From assembly GCA_016748015.1 (NCBI GenBank), contig JAAOMT010000379.1, positions 86,869 through 125,526 on the forward strand: DNA of 38,658 nucleotides, written 5' to 3'. A model generated the notes under the pieces. The model was given only the letters and a program-made list of their open reading frames with translations, had not been told where the DNA came from and ran no database searches. The number at the start of each line of letters is the position of its first letter. The first letter of the stretch is position 1. This document shows positions 1 through 11,499 of this stretch, one piece after another. This DNA comes from Geosiphon pyriformis. Lineage: Eukaryota; Glomeromycota; Glomeromycetes; Archaeosporales; Geosiphonaceae. The translations under genes and the position numbers were made by a program.

Positions 1-886
1 CCAAAAAACTTCCAATTAGAACGGTTTTGTGTTGAGAATATTTATTTAATTCTCTAAATTACAGAGTTTTAGCCTATTTTTTTAATGTCATTATTTAATT
101 ACCGGTTTCTTTATGCCCTTTAAATTTTGAGATTTCTAAAATAACTATATAGATTATCAGAATTTCAAATGCTTAAATTTCATTATGATTTTTCCATATC
201 CCACATGCCAATTTAATTTCAATCGAAATAACAATATCATTTTAAAAAATGTTCATTCATTTGGAAGAGAATTACCTTTCCTCGTAAGAAATGTCAAAAT
301 TGAATTTTAATGGCAATATATTTTATTAAAAAATACTGTTTTAACATGTAAGAATAATGCTTAATATATTTTATATAAATAATAATAATAATAATAATAG
401 TAATAAATTTACAGTTTTATTTATTTAATTATTTATTTGCCCTAATATTTTTTAAAATAATTTGCTAAATTATTTATTTATTCAGTTATTGACTTAACTG
501 TTAATCACTTGTTAAATTAGTTTATTATAAATAAAACATTTTAAAGTTCTAAAAAGTATTAAACAAGTCTTTCTTAAATACTTTCAGTTTAAGATCAAAA
601 AAATTTTGTTTTTGTTAAAATTAGTTTAAAAAATAAATGTATTTTTTTAATTTAATAAAATTGTTTATTATTACTTTTAAATAAGATTGTATTTGTTAAT
701 TTAAATAACTTTGAAAAACTAATTCAAATATTTTTTTTTAAAGAAATTATTTTTAATTGTATTTATATTGAATTTAATTTTGTGTTTTTTGCTGGGTCAA
801 GTGAAATTTAATTACTAACAGGAATTTATTAAAGTTAAATATATTTGCAAATAGATTTTCTCAAAATGGCGAATTAAGCTCTAGTT
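1..886. other. AT-rich noncoding DNA
   Basis: No credible reading frame on either strand. The stretch is poly-A/poly-T-rich with an (AAT)n microsatellite at about 379-408. It probably belongs to the flank or degraded end of the recombinase-like element that follows, but I see no terminal repeat that would prove this. Confidence 0.6.
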
Positions 887-1978
887 ATGTCAGCTATAGC
901 AACCAAAATTGTTGAAAAAATACAATCTTAATTTAAAGATAAGTAGATCCAAATTTATTCAGTATACTTTTAAGTTGCTTAATGAACTTACAGATAATAG
1001 AAAGAGGAATCAAGCACAAAGATGCCTCAAAGATGATTTCAAATTTAGTAATAAGCAGATAAATATATTGATTCCTATGCAAAAAAGTGGCTGGCAAAAA
1101 GACATAAATTTTACAACTCTAAGTAAGATTTCACATAGTGAAGCTGGACACTCCGACTCTATGCCAAATTCAGAAGAAACTATCAAAGAACTGGCTTAGT
1201 ATATTTTGCACAATAATTTCAGCATAAAAGATGTAAAAGCTGAAACTCATAATTTGGTTAAATCAGTACCAAATGCTAATGTCATTTCATTACATCTTTC
1301 TCGATTCAGAAGAAAATTACAAAATCTCAGTGCTTTATCTGATATTATTGAGGCAACAAGATTTCCTAATATTATGAAAAAACCAATGAAATTCAGAGAG
1401 ATCAGTGAAGAAAAGCTAAAGAACTTAAAAGAATCAATTATCTAGACTATTTCATATTAGAATCAGTAAAAGAGAAATTAAATAGTTATGTTGTATCTAC
1501 TGCATCTAATTATCAAGTTTTTACTAATATTATGATAATGCTTAGTATGTGCTCTGTTAAAGTTAGAACTTTATGTATTACAAATAAAAACATAATCGAC
1601 TATATAAAAAATTAGAATCAGCAAGATATCTACAAACATTTAGGTCTCTTGAAAAAAATCAAAAACATGCTAAAAAATTACTAACCTGAATACAAAATGC
1701 TATATCTTCTAAAAAACTTGGCAATTCAGAGATCTTAAAGACTAAATGGTTCAATGTATTCTTAAAAAACTATAATTTTATTACTTGCTACTTACAAAAA
1801 ATAGGTGCAGTTTATGCTGTTATGGTACATGGGACAAAAAATTTAGTCCATGTTATGACAATCACCCAAAAAGCCTTAAGGTATTCACCTAAAAATAATA
1901 CTTTTCCAACACAAAACTATGTTGTAGTCAATTACAGAAAGAGAGGCACTTTACCTAAGAAAACAAGACCATTCTAAC
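887..1978 (+). pseudogene. Tyrosine-recombinase-like (Crypton-type?) element ORF, degenerate
   Basis: I start at the ATG at 887, whose frame (MSAIATKIVEKIQ) leads into the better preserved 909-1199 frame after a frameshift. The reading continues in 1206-1445, then in another frame from 1445 (DYFILESVKEKL) to a TAG near 1613, then shifts again and runs to the stop near 1978, so at least three frameshifts and several stops break it. The C-terminal part contains KWFNVFLKNY, a helical IGAVYAVMVHG segment, then ALRYSPKN and QNYVVVNYRKRG. This resembles the C-terminal catalytic half of tyrosine recombinases, where an (L)GH-like box is followed by a Tyr about ten residues later. I recognise the family from memory as multi-copy in Rhizophagus; assignment to tyrosine recombinases is inference. 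The element cannot be active. Confidence 0.55.
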
Positions 1979-3226
1979 TATATAGTGAAAATTAAGAGTC
2001 AGAAACTCACCCTTTACAGGCCTCATACTCTTTACTTTTATTACATATACACTAGAGTTCATTATTCGACTAAAGTTGAAAACATAAATTTCATTTATAA
2101 TTGACAAAAAACATTATTATTTTATTTAAAGCTTGAATCTTATTTTTTTTGGATTTTTAACTGTTTAATTTGATTTTTGTGACTGTTTTCAAGTAAATTT
2201 TTACTAGTAGTTTTTCTTTTTTGTTAAATGAATTCAAATAAGTTGTAAAAACTTATAAAATTTTTTATTTTTAAAAAACTGTTTAAAGATAATTTTGGAG
2301 TTTAAGCTTAAGTTAAAGATGCTAAAAATAATATAATAATAAATAGTGTTTTGCTAAAATCTGCTTCTGGTGTTTGCATATTTTTGGCAGCCAGTTTTGG
2401 TGTATTAGGTACTGTTTTTGTAAACTTTAGAATTATATAATCCAAAAAAATATGGACCAACTACTAAAACTACAAGATATATTTGATCTGGAAAAATTTT
2501 AACTTGCACATGACAGACTACTCATTACTCTTATCTATTTTGTGTTATCAGTTCCACAATTTGAAATTTCACACAGTAAAGAAACCATAGTATTTTCGAG
2601 ATGATAAAGCATGGATGGCATAGATATTTTGATAACAATAAAATTAATTTTAAACAAAACAAATAAAAATAAAATAAAATAAAATAGAATTTTAATATTT
2701 TATTTATAGTCATATATTAAAATTAGTAATTTAAGTTGTTAATAAAATTATGCTTTTAATATTTGTTAATAAATAAAAAATATTAAAAATTTTGATTTAT
2801 TACAATAATAATGTGTTTTAAAATAAAATAAAAAAAACTTATTAAAAAAATTCATTTTATATATTAAATTTATATATATTTAATTTGTTTTTTATTAAAA
2901 ATTTTTTTTATATTATTTTAATTTATATATATTAAAAAACTTTTTTTATATAACTAATAAAAAAATTAATAATTAAATTAATAATTAGATAAATAATTAT
3001 ATTTAAAAAAAAATAATTAATTATATAATATTGTTAGTAGTAATTAGACTATATAAAATTTAATATGAAAACAAAATAAAGATTTAAAAAATCTTTCTCT
3101 TGTCAATCTCTTGACCATGACAAAAGCAATAATATTTTTTTTGAAGACACTGCTTTGCTTTTATTTTCTTTCTTTTCCCTTTTGGTTACCTAAATCATTT
3201 CATTTGTATTACCTCTCTTTTTAGTG
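1979..3226. other. AT-rich spacer and probable 5' part of non-LTR element
   Basis: No supported gene. Most of it is A/T homopolymer-like sequence. From about 3080 the composition changes to a pyrimidine-rich stretch just before the ATG at 3227, which may be the 5' untranslated region of the non-LTR retrotransposon. No target-site duplication was identified. Confidence 0.5.
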
Positions 3227-5191
3227 ATGGATTCAGCAAGCTTATCTGCTGGTGGTTCTAGTTTGGTTTTAGCTGGATTGGGTTTCTGGTCTAGTATTAG
3301 TATTAAGAAAAAAACACGTGTTGAGAGTGTGTACTCTTGTGGTTCTGCATTCAAAAAAACAAAAAAACCTGGGGTTTTTGATGTGGTGGTTGACTTGTTG
3401 GCTGGACCTCTGTCTGCTGACATGCTGCAAGCCAATAGTGATTAGCATGCTAAATTTTAGGGCAGTGAAATGGACAGCAAAGAAAACAGTGTAAGTAAAG
3501 TGTCGGATGTAAAAAACATGAAAAACATGGTTGCCAAAAAAACAAGCTACATTGATTCCAACACTTCTAAGACAAATGACATGGTAGACAACGCTACTCC
3601 AAGAATGATGCACACCAAAACTTACATCTTAGGAAAACTGCTGAAAGAACTGTCTTTTGATATCTTGAATAATGATGGTACAGAGTTGGTGCTCCTGGCA
3701 CCTAAATTTATTGGTTCTAATAGATTGTTATTAGCTGATTCACATGTTGGAGATGTTTGGAATTTTGATTCAAAAAAATCTTTTGCATTGGATGTTGATC
3801 TTTTTGCAGTGCCTGACAAAACCCTTGGTGATAAGTTATTATATCTTAAGAAAATTTTCTATTGAATTGATGGTTTTGGGGGAGTTTCTACTTCTTTAAA
3901 ATTTCCTGGAATTATCAGATCATCTTTTACTTTAGAATTCAGTTTCAAAAAGACAAGGAATCTGGCTGTCAATAAAAAAATTTTAGTCAATAATGAGGTA
4001 AGAAAAATAAACAAACATTTGGATCGGGAAGTGATAATCAAAAAGATCCCAGTAGATCTTTCCAAATCAGCAGTTGTATCAGTTTTTTTTAGATTTGATA
4101 AGATTGTATCAGTAAGAATACAGTTAATTGGTCTCTGGCAGAAAGTCTGGGTAGAGTTTGAGTCATTAGATGTGGCTAGCATGGTTGCTGCCAAGTGGTT
4201 AGTTTTCATGGGAAAAGATTCTGTAAGAGTAACATTGGCTGTTGGGGATAAACAAACATGGATTTCTAGAGATTATTATAGGGCTTTGCTTTAAACCTTG
4301 CCTATTGGTACTACTGCCCATGATTTGTCTGAGCTGTTAGCTTTTTATGGTGGTAGAACATGTTTTATTGGCCACAATCCTGTTTCATATGCTTGTAATA
4401 GATGTGCAGTGGTTTGTTTTAATAGTAAAGAATTGAGAAATAATGCCATTAGTTCTCTACTGGTTTTTAAGGAAGTAAATTTAAGATAAGCTGGTCTTTT
4501 TCTGGCTTGTTGTGCTAAGTGTGACCAATTTGGTCATGTTTTTGATGATTGTTTTATGGGTGAAAACTCTGATGCTCATAGAAAAAGGGTGGTAACTTTT
4601 CATGATCAGGTCCGCTTAACCAGTATATATAGGAAGAAGTAGGCACTTATTGTTCATCCAGTGTTTTTTGGTGGTAAAACTTGGGCACAGGTTGCCAGCA
4701 GTTCTCCTGCTTGTAGTTTTTTTTTATCTTCATTAAATGTGGGTGTGGTATTAGGCACAAATACCTCTCACATAACTTCTGCTCCTTTTGATGTCTCTGG
4801 TTTTAATGATTATTTGGCTTCTTTGGAGCACTCTCTGGAGCTAGTAGTGGACCAGGTTTCTGACATCTTAAAGAAATTAGGTTCTGTTAACCCAGTGCCT
4901 TTGCCTTCTGTTTCTCATGTATCTCCTCTGGTTGTTTCTAATTCTTTAACATTGGATTTTGTTTCAGACATGGTTTTGGATGGAGTATTGGCACCACTTG
5001 TTTTTCCTCTCCTTAAAGTTGATATTGTGTTTTTTGATTTCAGTCCCAGCAGTTCAAAGGTCTTAACCACCAAAGTGTGTGGTTTAGAGTCAAAGATGGT
5101 GGCTTTGGAAGTATTGATCCATTTGGTGTTGGCTAAGTTAGATCTTTTAGGCTCTGGTTTGGGTTCTCTATTTTCTTCTTTTTTCCAATGA
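3227..5191 (+). pseudogene. LINE ORF1 (RRM-like plus CCHC knuckle nucleic-acid-binding protein), nonsense-riddled
   Basis: One reading frame of 654 codons from the ATG at 3227 to the TGA at 5189-5191 has six in-frame stops (3443, 3458, 3863, 4292, 4487, 4640) and no frameshift. Residues coded by about 4022-4200 look like an RRM (REVIIKKIPVDL, then VSVRIQL, then VWVEFESLDVASMVA). A zinc knuckle C-X2-C-X4-H-X4-C (CAKCDQFGHVFDDC) is coded by 4511-4552. The C-terminal third is Ser/Val/Leu-rich and low in complexity. In LINEs this protein coats the RNA and accompanies ORF2. The TGA stop overlaps the ORF2 start codon (ATGA). Several stops are one transition away from Arg, Gln or Trp codons. Family assignment is good; function is lost. 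Confidence 0.8.
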
Positions 5192-6650
5192 GTGGTATGA
5201 TTTAGAAATTTGCTGCATGTAACATTTAAGGTATTAAAGTACCTGCTAAGCAAGAAGATGTTGTTTAGTGGTACTTGAGCTCAGATAATATAGTGTTTTT
5301 TGTTACAGAAACTAAGCTATATTCTAGTGTTAAATCTTAAATTGCCAATAAGTTTAAAAGTGTCCAGATATTCACATCTGGTTTAGAAAAAGGTTATCTT
5401 GGTGCTAGTGTAGCTGTTATTATGAACAATTTCTTGGCTTGTTATGTTTCTAAGGTAGAAAAGATTCCAGATAAGATTATTTTAGTGTGACTCCTATTTA
5501 AAGGCAAGCTTTTGGTCACAGTCTTGGGCTTGTATGTGGGCACATCAGCTGGAATTAGGTTCAATCAGGCTTCAGAGGTAAACTTTCTCATTGCTAAGGC
5601 TGTTAACTTTAGCACTTTTATGGTATTGGGTGGAAATTTTAATGAAAATAGATCTGGGAGGAGTGCAAGTTTTAAATTCTGTTCGAATTTAGGATTGGTC
5701 AATTTTTTCATGGGCCATTTTTTGGCCAAGGCTGCTATATAGAACAATTCAAGAGAGATTAAGAGAACTATTGACTACATTTTTGTTAATAGGAACTTGA
5801 ATTCAGCCATTGCAGGTCATGCAATTAGCTCTGTTTTTGATTTCTTTGATACTGATTACAAGGCTGTTATGGTGTTTATTAGTTTGGGTGGCCTCTTAGA
5901 TGGTCGTCTGAATAGCTTGCACAAACAAGCAAATAAAAATCATTAGAAATTCAATATTAAGGATGCAGATGACACCAAGTAAGCGAAGTTTAGGGATTGT
6001 GCGGCTTCCAAGCTATTGTTGGTGGAAAGTGAACTTTCTGATGTAGAAACATGTGGTAAAATAAATATTATATGGACTATTCTGGAAAAAACAGTGGTAA
6101 ATTTGGCTGATAAGATATTTTTGAGGCACTAGTTCAGTGAGTTTCAGTGTTTAAGAAACAGATATTCTTCCAGGTTTTATGGGTTGGAAATGTTGGCTGC
6201 CAAAATTATTAAGAAATTTAGTTCTAGTAATGCTGCTGGAGTTAATTGTTTTGTAAAAACTTGGTTAACCTTAGATGAAGCCAAAGCCTGTGCTTTTGCT
6301 GACCTGATTCTCTCGAACAAACATCTTGTGTCTATTCTCAAACATTTGTCCTTGGTTTGTAAAAGTTATAGAAAGTTTAAGATGTATGAATTAAAATTGG
6401 CTGAGGAGACATCTATTAGAAGAGCAATAGAGAAGTGAATAGAAAAATTTTGTTCTAATAAAGGTAACATAATTAGAAGCATTCTAGACTAACCCTTTCG
6501 TAAGGTGGTACTGGATCATTTGATGGTGAATGATAAGTTGGTCATGGAGCTGACCAAGATTAAATCTAATGTGGATAGAATCATGGAGGGTTGGACAAGA
6601 AGGTAGATGGTGCTCCCAACTTTGTCTGATTGCTGGGCCTGCCAGTATGC
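5188..6650 (+). pseudogene. LINE ORF2 N-terminal part: AP endonuclease domain, interrupted by Gypsy insertion
   Basis: The frame opens at ATG 5188, overlapping the ORF1 stop, and stays in one frame to the Gypsy LTR at 6651 with about ten in-frame stops. Endonuclease landmarks are visible: FFVTETKLYSS (the catalytic Glu region), GGNFNENRSG (family form GDFN, so Asp is Asn here), RTIDYIFVNRNL, and FDTDYKAVMV (family form SDH, so His is Tyr here). This domain nicks target DNA to prime reverse transcription. Asp-to-Asn and His-to-Tyr are both single transitions. The last LINE codons before the insertion read CQYA; the rest of ORF2 resumes at about 15787. Confidence 0.78.
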
Positions 6651-7376
6651 TGTTACTGGAGGTTTTTGGTCTCTTTTCTTAAATGTTGTTTATGCTTGTT
6701 TGCTGTGAATTCACATTTTCTAGATGTAGTTGAACCTCCAGTAACTGAATTTATCTTCAAATTATCTCCTATAATTTGAACTGCTGGGCTTATAGTGGAA
6801 TGGCCAATTCCGTGCCAGTTACTTGATTGAAGTTACATTGTAGTAAATATCAACTCTTTCCCAAGAATTACTTGTTTGAAAGCTCATTAAAAATGTATAG
6901 TTACTTTGCTGTAAAAGTCAATTCTTCTACAGGAATCTTGTTTGTAGACTACCCTAATAATTGTAATAAGAAAAAAACAAAAAAATAAAAGAAATGTTTT
7001 CTATTCAGACCTGGAGTTACTAACAGTTTACTGAAATTGGTAGCTAATCAATTTCAAAACATTAGTTGGATTTTTAGAGATTTTCCAAGTGTAATAATTA
7101 AAAAATTTGGTTTTTCAAATTATTTGATATTTATTTCTTTTTGTGTGTATAGGAATGGTTCTAAGTGCTAAATCTAAAGTAAGATACATTTTCTCGAAAA
7201 GAGAAGCTCTTCTTTTATACAACTTGTTATAACACTATTTTATGAATTTAAACTTTGCTATTTTTTACAATTTCACTGAACTAAAGATACATTTCGGCAA
7301 ACTACAAGTTATTTCTGCAAACTATTAAATATTTCGGTGAACTATCAATTATTTCAGCAAATTTCTACAAATTTTG
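6651..7376 (-). repeat. Gypsy 3' LTR (left copy)
   Basis: It aligns along its whole length to 14802-15558. The left edge is TGTTACTGGAGG. The inner edge lies between the TACA at 7369 and about 7376, where similarity with the other LTR ends. It lacks a 31-bp segment that the right LTR has around 15147-15178. In the first 100 bp I count five differences from the right LTR, all transitions, with A or T in this copy each time. A 13-bp perfect inverted repeat sits at its outer edge (see separate entry). Confidence 0.88.
6652..6745. repeat. 13-bp inverted repeat at the LTR terminus
   Basis: GTTACTGGAGGTT (6652-6664) is the reverse complement of AACCTCCAGTAAC (6733-6745), with 68 bp between. The right LTR keeps the same pair (14803-14815 and its partner) with one mismatch, GTTACCGGAGGTT. 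In element orientation this stem lies at the 3' end of the LTR, next to the primer-binding site in the 5' LTR copy. Confidence 0.75.
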
Positions 7377-7700
7377 TGTTCTTTCTATAAAGGTAATACT
7401 TTTGTGAATTTGGGGTTAGATTTGTAACTATTTCTGTTTGGATATAATTAATATGTTTTTCAGTGATAGTAATGGATAATTCGGGTAACATTAATTTTTG
7501 AGATAACTGTTGAATATTTTGAGGGATAGTCATTATAATAAAATTGGAAAAATAAAATTGAAATTATTTTTAGTATGTGGGTTTTTTTTTTTTTTTTTTT
7601 TTATGTTATTTTTGTTTTTCATTATGCTTTGTTTTGTTTTTGTTGTGACATTTTTTCTAAATTATAAGGGAATAACTATAGTAAAATTGAATTTAAGTGT
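7377..7700 (-). other. Gypsy 3' noncoding spacer with possible polypurine tract
   Basis: It lies between the end of the integrase-side coding region and the 3' LTR. Plus-strand TTCTTTCT at 7379-7386 gives AGAAAGAA on the element strand next to the LTR edge, the expected place for a polypurine tract. A long T run (A on the element strand) is at about 7580-7602. No coding sequence is supported here. Confidence 0.45.
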
Positions 7701-8830
7701 TCAAGTTGAGAGGTTGTTTAATAACAACTATTGGTTCTAAGTTTTGAGGAATATCTTTGGGATTGATTAAAGGAGAATGTGTACCAATTTGTGGAATTAA
7801 TGGTTCAGGATTGTTTCTGGAATTATAGTGTTTCAAACAATCTTTATGGCAACTTTTGTTAGGATTTTGTTATCAAGTTTTAGCTTGTATGATCCGTTGC
7901 CTAGAATTTCATGAATAAAGAATAGCCCATCTTATTTATTTTCAAATTTTTCACTCCATTGTTTTTCAGCTTTAGTTTTGTGTAAGAGAACTTTGTTTCC
8001 AACTTTAAATTCATTGGTGACTGAAGGCAATTTGTTGTCATGCCATTCTTTTTGTTAAGCTTGGGAGTGTTTAATATGGGTGGCTGCTATTCGTTGTTTT
8101 CCTTCCAACATGCTAAGCAGAGTGTAGGCTCTTCGTTGAAGTGTTTCCTGGAAATTGTTTTTATTGATTGGTTATGCTGGGTATGTTTCCACTATAAAAT
8201 TAATTGATAACATTGCTGTCCTTCCATAAGTTAAATCAAATAGTGTGTGTTTTGTGGTATTTTGTTTTAGTGTTCTGTATGCTAGTAACACTGATGGAAT
8301 AAAGATATCCCATTCTTGCTCAAAATTGGTTGAGACTTTGGCTAATGACTCACACAATATTCTGTTAAAATGTTTCGCAAGTCTGTTTGTCTGTGGATGG
8401 TAGGGCAAAGACAGAGGTCTTTTGACATTGAATCATTCACAGATTTTTTGAATTAGATTGTTCACAAAATGTGTTCCTTGATCGGATAAAAGTTTGATTG
8501 AGCATTCATATCTACAGATAATGTCTTCATAGATGAAATTTGCTACTGATTTTGCATCTGCTCATTGAATGGCTCTGGCTTTGGGCCATTTAGTGAGATA
8601 GTCTACAGCTATTACAATATAACAGTTTTTTTGGTTTGTGATAGGTAGTGGTCTGACTAAATCGATACCAACTTGGTCAAAAGGCTGTCCAACTTTGATT
8701 GGATTTAAAAATTCTGTAGAACAAGTTTTTCCTCTTCTTTGACAACTATCACAAGATTTAATGTATTCATAAATGTCTTTTCTCATTCAAGGCCAAAAGT
8801 AATATTTTAGTGTTCTCTAAGTAGTACTGT
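7700..8830 (-). pseudogene. Gypsy integrase (pol C-terminal), degenerate
   Basis: On the minus strand, 8786-8562 codes for the end of the zinc-binding region (KSCDSCQRRGK, the CC of HHCC) followed by the start of the DDE core (VGIDLVRPLPI; VDYLTKWPKA). Further on, LLSDQGTHFVN holds the second Asp. 8408-8172 codes for YHPQTNRLAKHFNRI, where the family has Glu in place of Lys (Lys codon at 8373-8375), so the third catalytic acid is lost by one G-to-A change. Downstream, to about 7700, a typical C-terminal tail follows (NEFKVGNKVLLHK). Several stops interrupt it. The enzyme would have inserted the element's cDNA. Confidence 0.82.
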
Positions 8831-9199
8831 CTTTTCCTAAATGTGCTGATAAAGGGTTTGAGTGCATGTTGTATAAAATAGTTTCTTTTTCATGTTTTTG
8901 TATTAATTTGAGTGGACTGTTTGGGTTTCTGAAGTTTCGATAATAAATAATGTTGTTGTGTAAGAAGTATTGTTTGGCTTGTTGTTGTAACTAACGTTTT
9001 TCATCTGGAGACCAATCTGTTGGGATTGTTAATGTCTCCAGATATTGTTTAAAATTGTTGTAGTTTTCGGGGTTCATTGTTTGTTGTTTTGTTGCTGTTA
9101 ATTCAAATGGGTATTGGTTCTGTTTTCTAATCTTGCCTTATTCTTAAAAGACAATCAACGTTGGCATGGAGTTTTTCTGGTTTGTGGTATATAATGTAT

Positions 9200-10530
9200 T
9201 GGTAGTTGGCTAAAAATTCTGTCTATCAGGTTTGTTTTGCATTCAGTTGGGTGTTTTTGTTCTGAAGCCATTTGAGCCCAATATTATCAGTAATAATATC
9301 GAATTCTTTAGGCCTGAAATAAAGGTTGAAGTGGTGTAGGGCCCAAATTATGGCTGCTGTTTCTAGTTTTGTGGCAGAGTAGTTTTTCTCAGCTGGTTTT
9401 AATGTTCTGTTAGCATAAATGACTATTTACTCATTTCCGTTGTCATCTAATTGTGATAAGATGGCACCAAAGGCAATATAAGAAGCATTTGTAGCTAATT
9501 GAAATCAGTTACTGAAGTCTGGGTAGATAAAAATTGGAGCTGTTATCAGCTTTTTCTTGAGAATTTCAAAAGCTTTTTGGTGTTCTTCCATCCATTTGTA
9601 TTCGATAATTTTAGTAGTGAGCTGGTTGAGAGGTTTTGCAATTTTTGAGAATTCTTTGATGAATTTTTGGTAATAAGAAGCTAATCCAATAAATCCTTTC
9701 AATTCTGTGATATTTCGTGGAGTCTTGAAGTTTTTAACAGTGTTGATTTTTCCAGGGTCTGGTTTAATTTTATCTTTGCTCACAATGTGGCCAAGAAAGG
9801 CCAAATTCATTTTTCCGAAGTAGTATTTTTCAATGTTCAGTTTCAATCCTGCTTTTTGTAATCATTGAAAAACTTTTCACAGGTGTTTTAAGTGTAATTC
9901 AAAAGATGGTGAATAAACATCAGTATCATTGAAATAGACAACTACTGATTTCTAAAGGAGGCCTTTGTAAACAACATCCATGAGTTTTTGGAATGTTGCT
10001 GGTATATTGCATAATCCAAAAGGCATTACATTGAACTCATAATTTTCTCCTTGAATGGTGAATGCTGTTTTGGGGTGATCTTTGGGATCCATGGCAACTT
10101 GCCAGTATTCACTCTCTAAATCTAATGTCGAAAAGTATTTGGACTTTCCAAGAGCATCCAATATGTCATCAATTTGGAAAAGAGGGTAGACATCTTCAAT
10201 GGTAACACTGTTGAGTTGTCGATAATCAACACAAAATCGTATCTTTCTATTTTTCTTTTTAATTAGGACCACAGATAAGGCTCATGGACTTATTGATGGT
10301 TGAATAAGCCCATTGTTAAGCATCCATTGTATTTCTTCTTTAATAAATTGGTGGCTTTCTGGAGCAACTTGGTAGGCTTGTTGTCGCCTTGGTTTGGCAT
10401 CTCCTGTATAGATTTGGTGTTGAACCAAATCAGTTTTTCCTAAGTCATTGTTGTTTTTGGCAAAGATATTAGCAAATTCTGCAATTAGCTTTTTGAGCTG
10501 GTTCTGTTGTTGTGGTTCAAGTTGTCTCAT
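9200..10530 (-). pseudogene. Gypsy reverse transcriptase and RNase H, degenerate
   Basis: Minus-strand reading from 10530: LVQHQIYTGDAKPRRQ, then KIRFCVDYRQLNSVT, FSTLDLESEYWQV, TAFTIQGENYEF and MPFGLCNIPATFQ are standard RT blocks of Ty3/Gypsy elements. The catalytic box reads VVVYFNDTDVYS; the family has two Asp, and the first is Asn here (codon at 9928-9930). The connection and RNase H follow: LGHIVSKDKIKPDPGKI, FQLATNASYIAFGA (family TDAS; Asn codon at 9487-9489), ETAAIIWALHHF and FDIITDNIGLKWL. Stops occur at several sites. Identity is certain; activity is excluded. Confidence 0.9.
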
Positions 10531-10914
10531 GTTGATTCGAGATAGTTTTTCTATGACAACATAGTAGTTTTCAGAGCTGGGATTTGGGTTGATTTTTGGT
10601 AGTGAATGTCCAATGATTTCCGAGAAATTGAGAACTGTTTGGGGTAGTTTTTGTTGAAAGATGTTATTGTAAATGACTCCAATTTCTAAGTTATTTAATA
10701 AAACTATGGGATAATTGTTGGGATTGTAAAAAGTAACTCAGACTTTCTTTGTTCCTTCTGGAATATAAATGTTTGGGATTGAGATATTATGTTCCAAGCA
10801 GACTTGTTTGTTGGATTCAAAAATTTGTTGTGTGGTTGTTGGCTTTGGACAGGTGTAGATTTCCAGATGTTTCCCAAAGGGTGAAATAGTAATTAGTTGT
10901 GGAAGTCGTAGAAT

Positions 10915-11400
10915 CTAGTGAGATTCACTTTGTTCATTAAGAGCTATATTTACTGAAACTGTGAATTGTCCAGTTGAACCAAAACCATTGGTTCCTCTTT
11001 CACTTTTTCCCAATTGTTCTCTTTGATTGACTAATTGTAAACCCGAAATGTTGATTAAGAATAAATAAATAGCTTGAGCAATTTTTTTGGCATGTTCAAT
11101 CTGAAAAGGTTTATCAGTTTCATTTTGTAACATGATTGTAATGTCATCTGTATATTCAGCATCTATGATTCCTTCTTTAATATTGATTCCTTTGCTTGCC
11201 AATGATGATTGTGAAGTGATTTGGACCATTGCTTTTGGTGGGATTTCAAGAGCAATTTTGAGGTTGATTTTGGTAAGGGAATTTGGTTAAAGAACCAAAG
11301 TGTCTTTTCTTGGATATCATAGATCATATTCAGCATCAATTTTATGTGCTTTTTCAGGCTTTATTTCTTGTCTATTGTTGTTGAAGTATTTGAGCTGTAA
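10915..11400 (-). pseudogene. dUTPase domain within Gypsy pol
   Basis: The minus-strand reading shows all five trimeric dUTPase motifs in order: IDAEYDL (motif 1, followed by a stop), SQSSLASKG (2), GIIDAEYTDDITI (3), KKIAQAI (4) and RGTNGFGSTG (5, the P-loop-like C-terminal arm). dUTPases hydrolyse dUTP to dUMP and pyrophosphate, which keeps uracil out of newly made DNA. The domain sits in frame between protease and RT, in the same 4.9-kb frame as both, so it was part of the polyprotein. A second family copy at 30640-30920 has it too, so this is a family property and not a chance insertion. Confidence 0.88.
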
Positions 11401-11499
11401 AGCAGGCTGACTTTTGATAAGATAAACAGGTGTCATTTTAATTTTTTCCATTGCTTTAAGTTCACCAAATTTGATTTCATATTTGTCACTTTCACTGGG

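Noticed and set aside
2531-2713. Minus-strand 60-aa hydrophobic ORF
   Set aside because: Its composition is explained by AT-rich DNA; no motif, neighbour or conserved copy supports it.
3190-3613. Minus-strand ORFs opposite LINE ORF1
   Set aside because: They are shadows of the plus-strand ORF1, which has an RRM-like region and CCHC knuckle in frame.
7510-7740. Plus-strand ORF with a poly-Phe hydrophobic segment
   Set aside because: It is a translated T run in the Gypsy 3' spacer, with no start context or homologous pattern.
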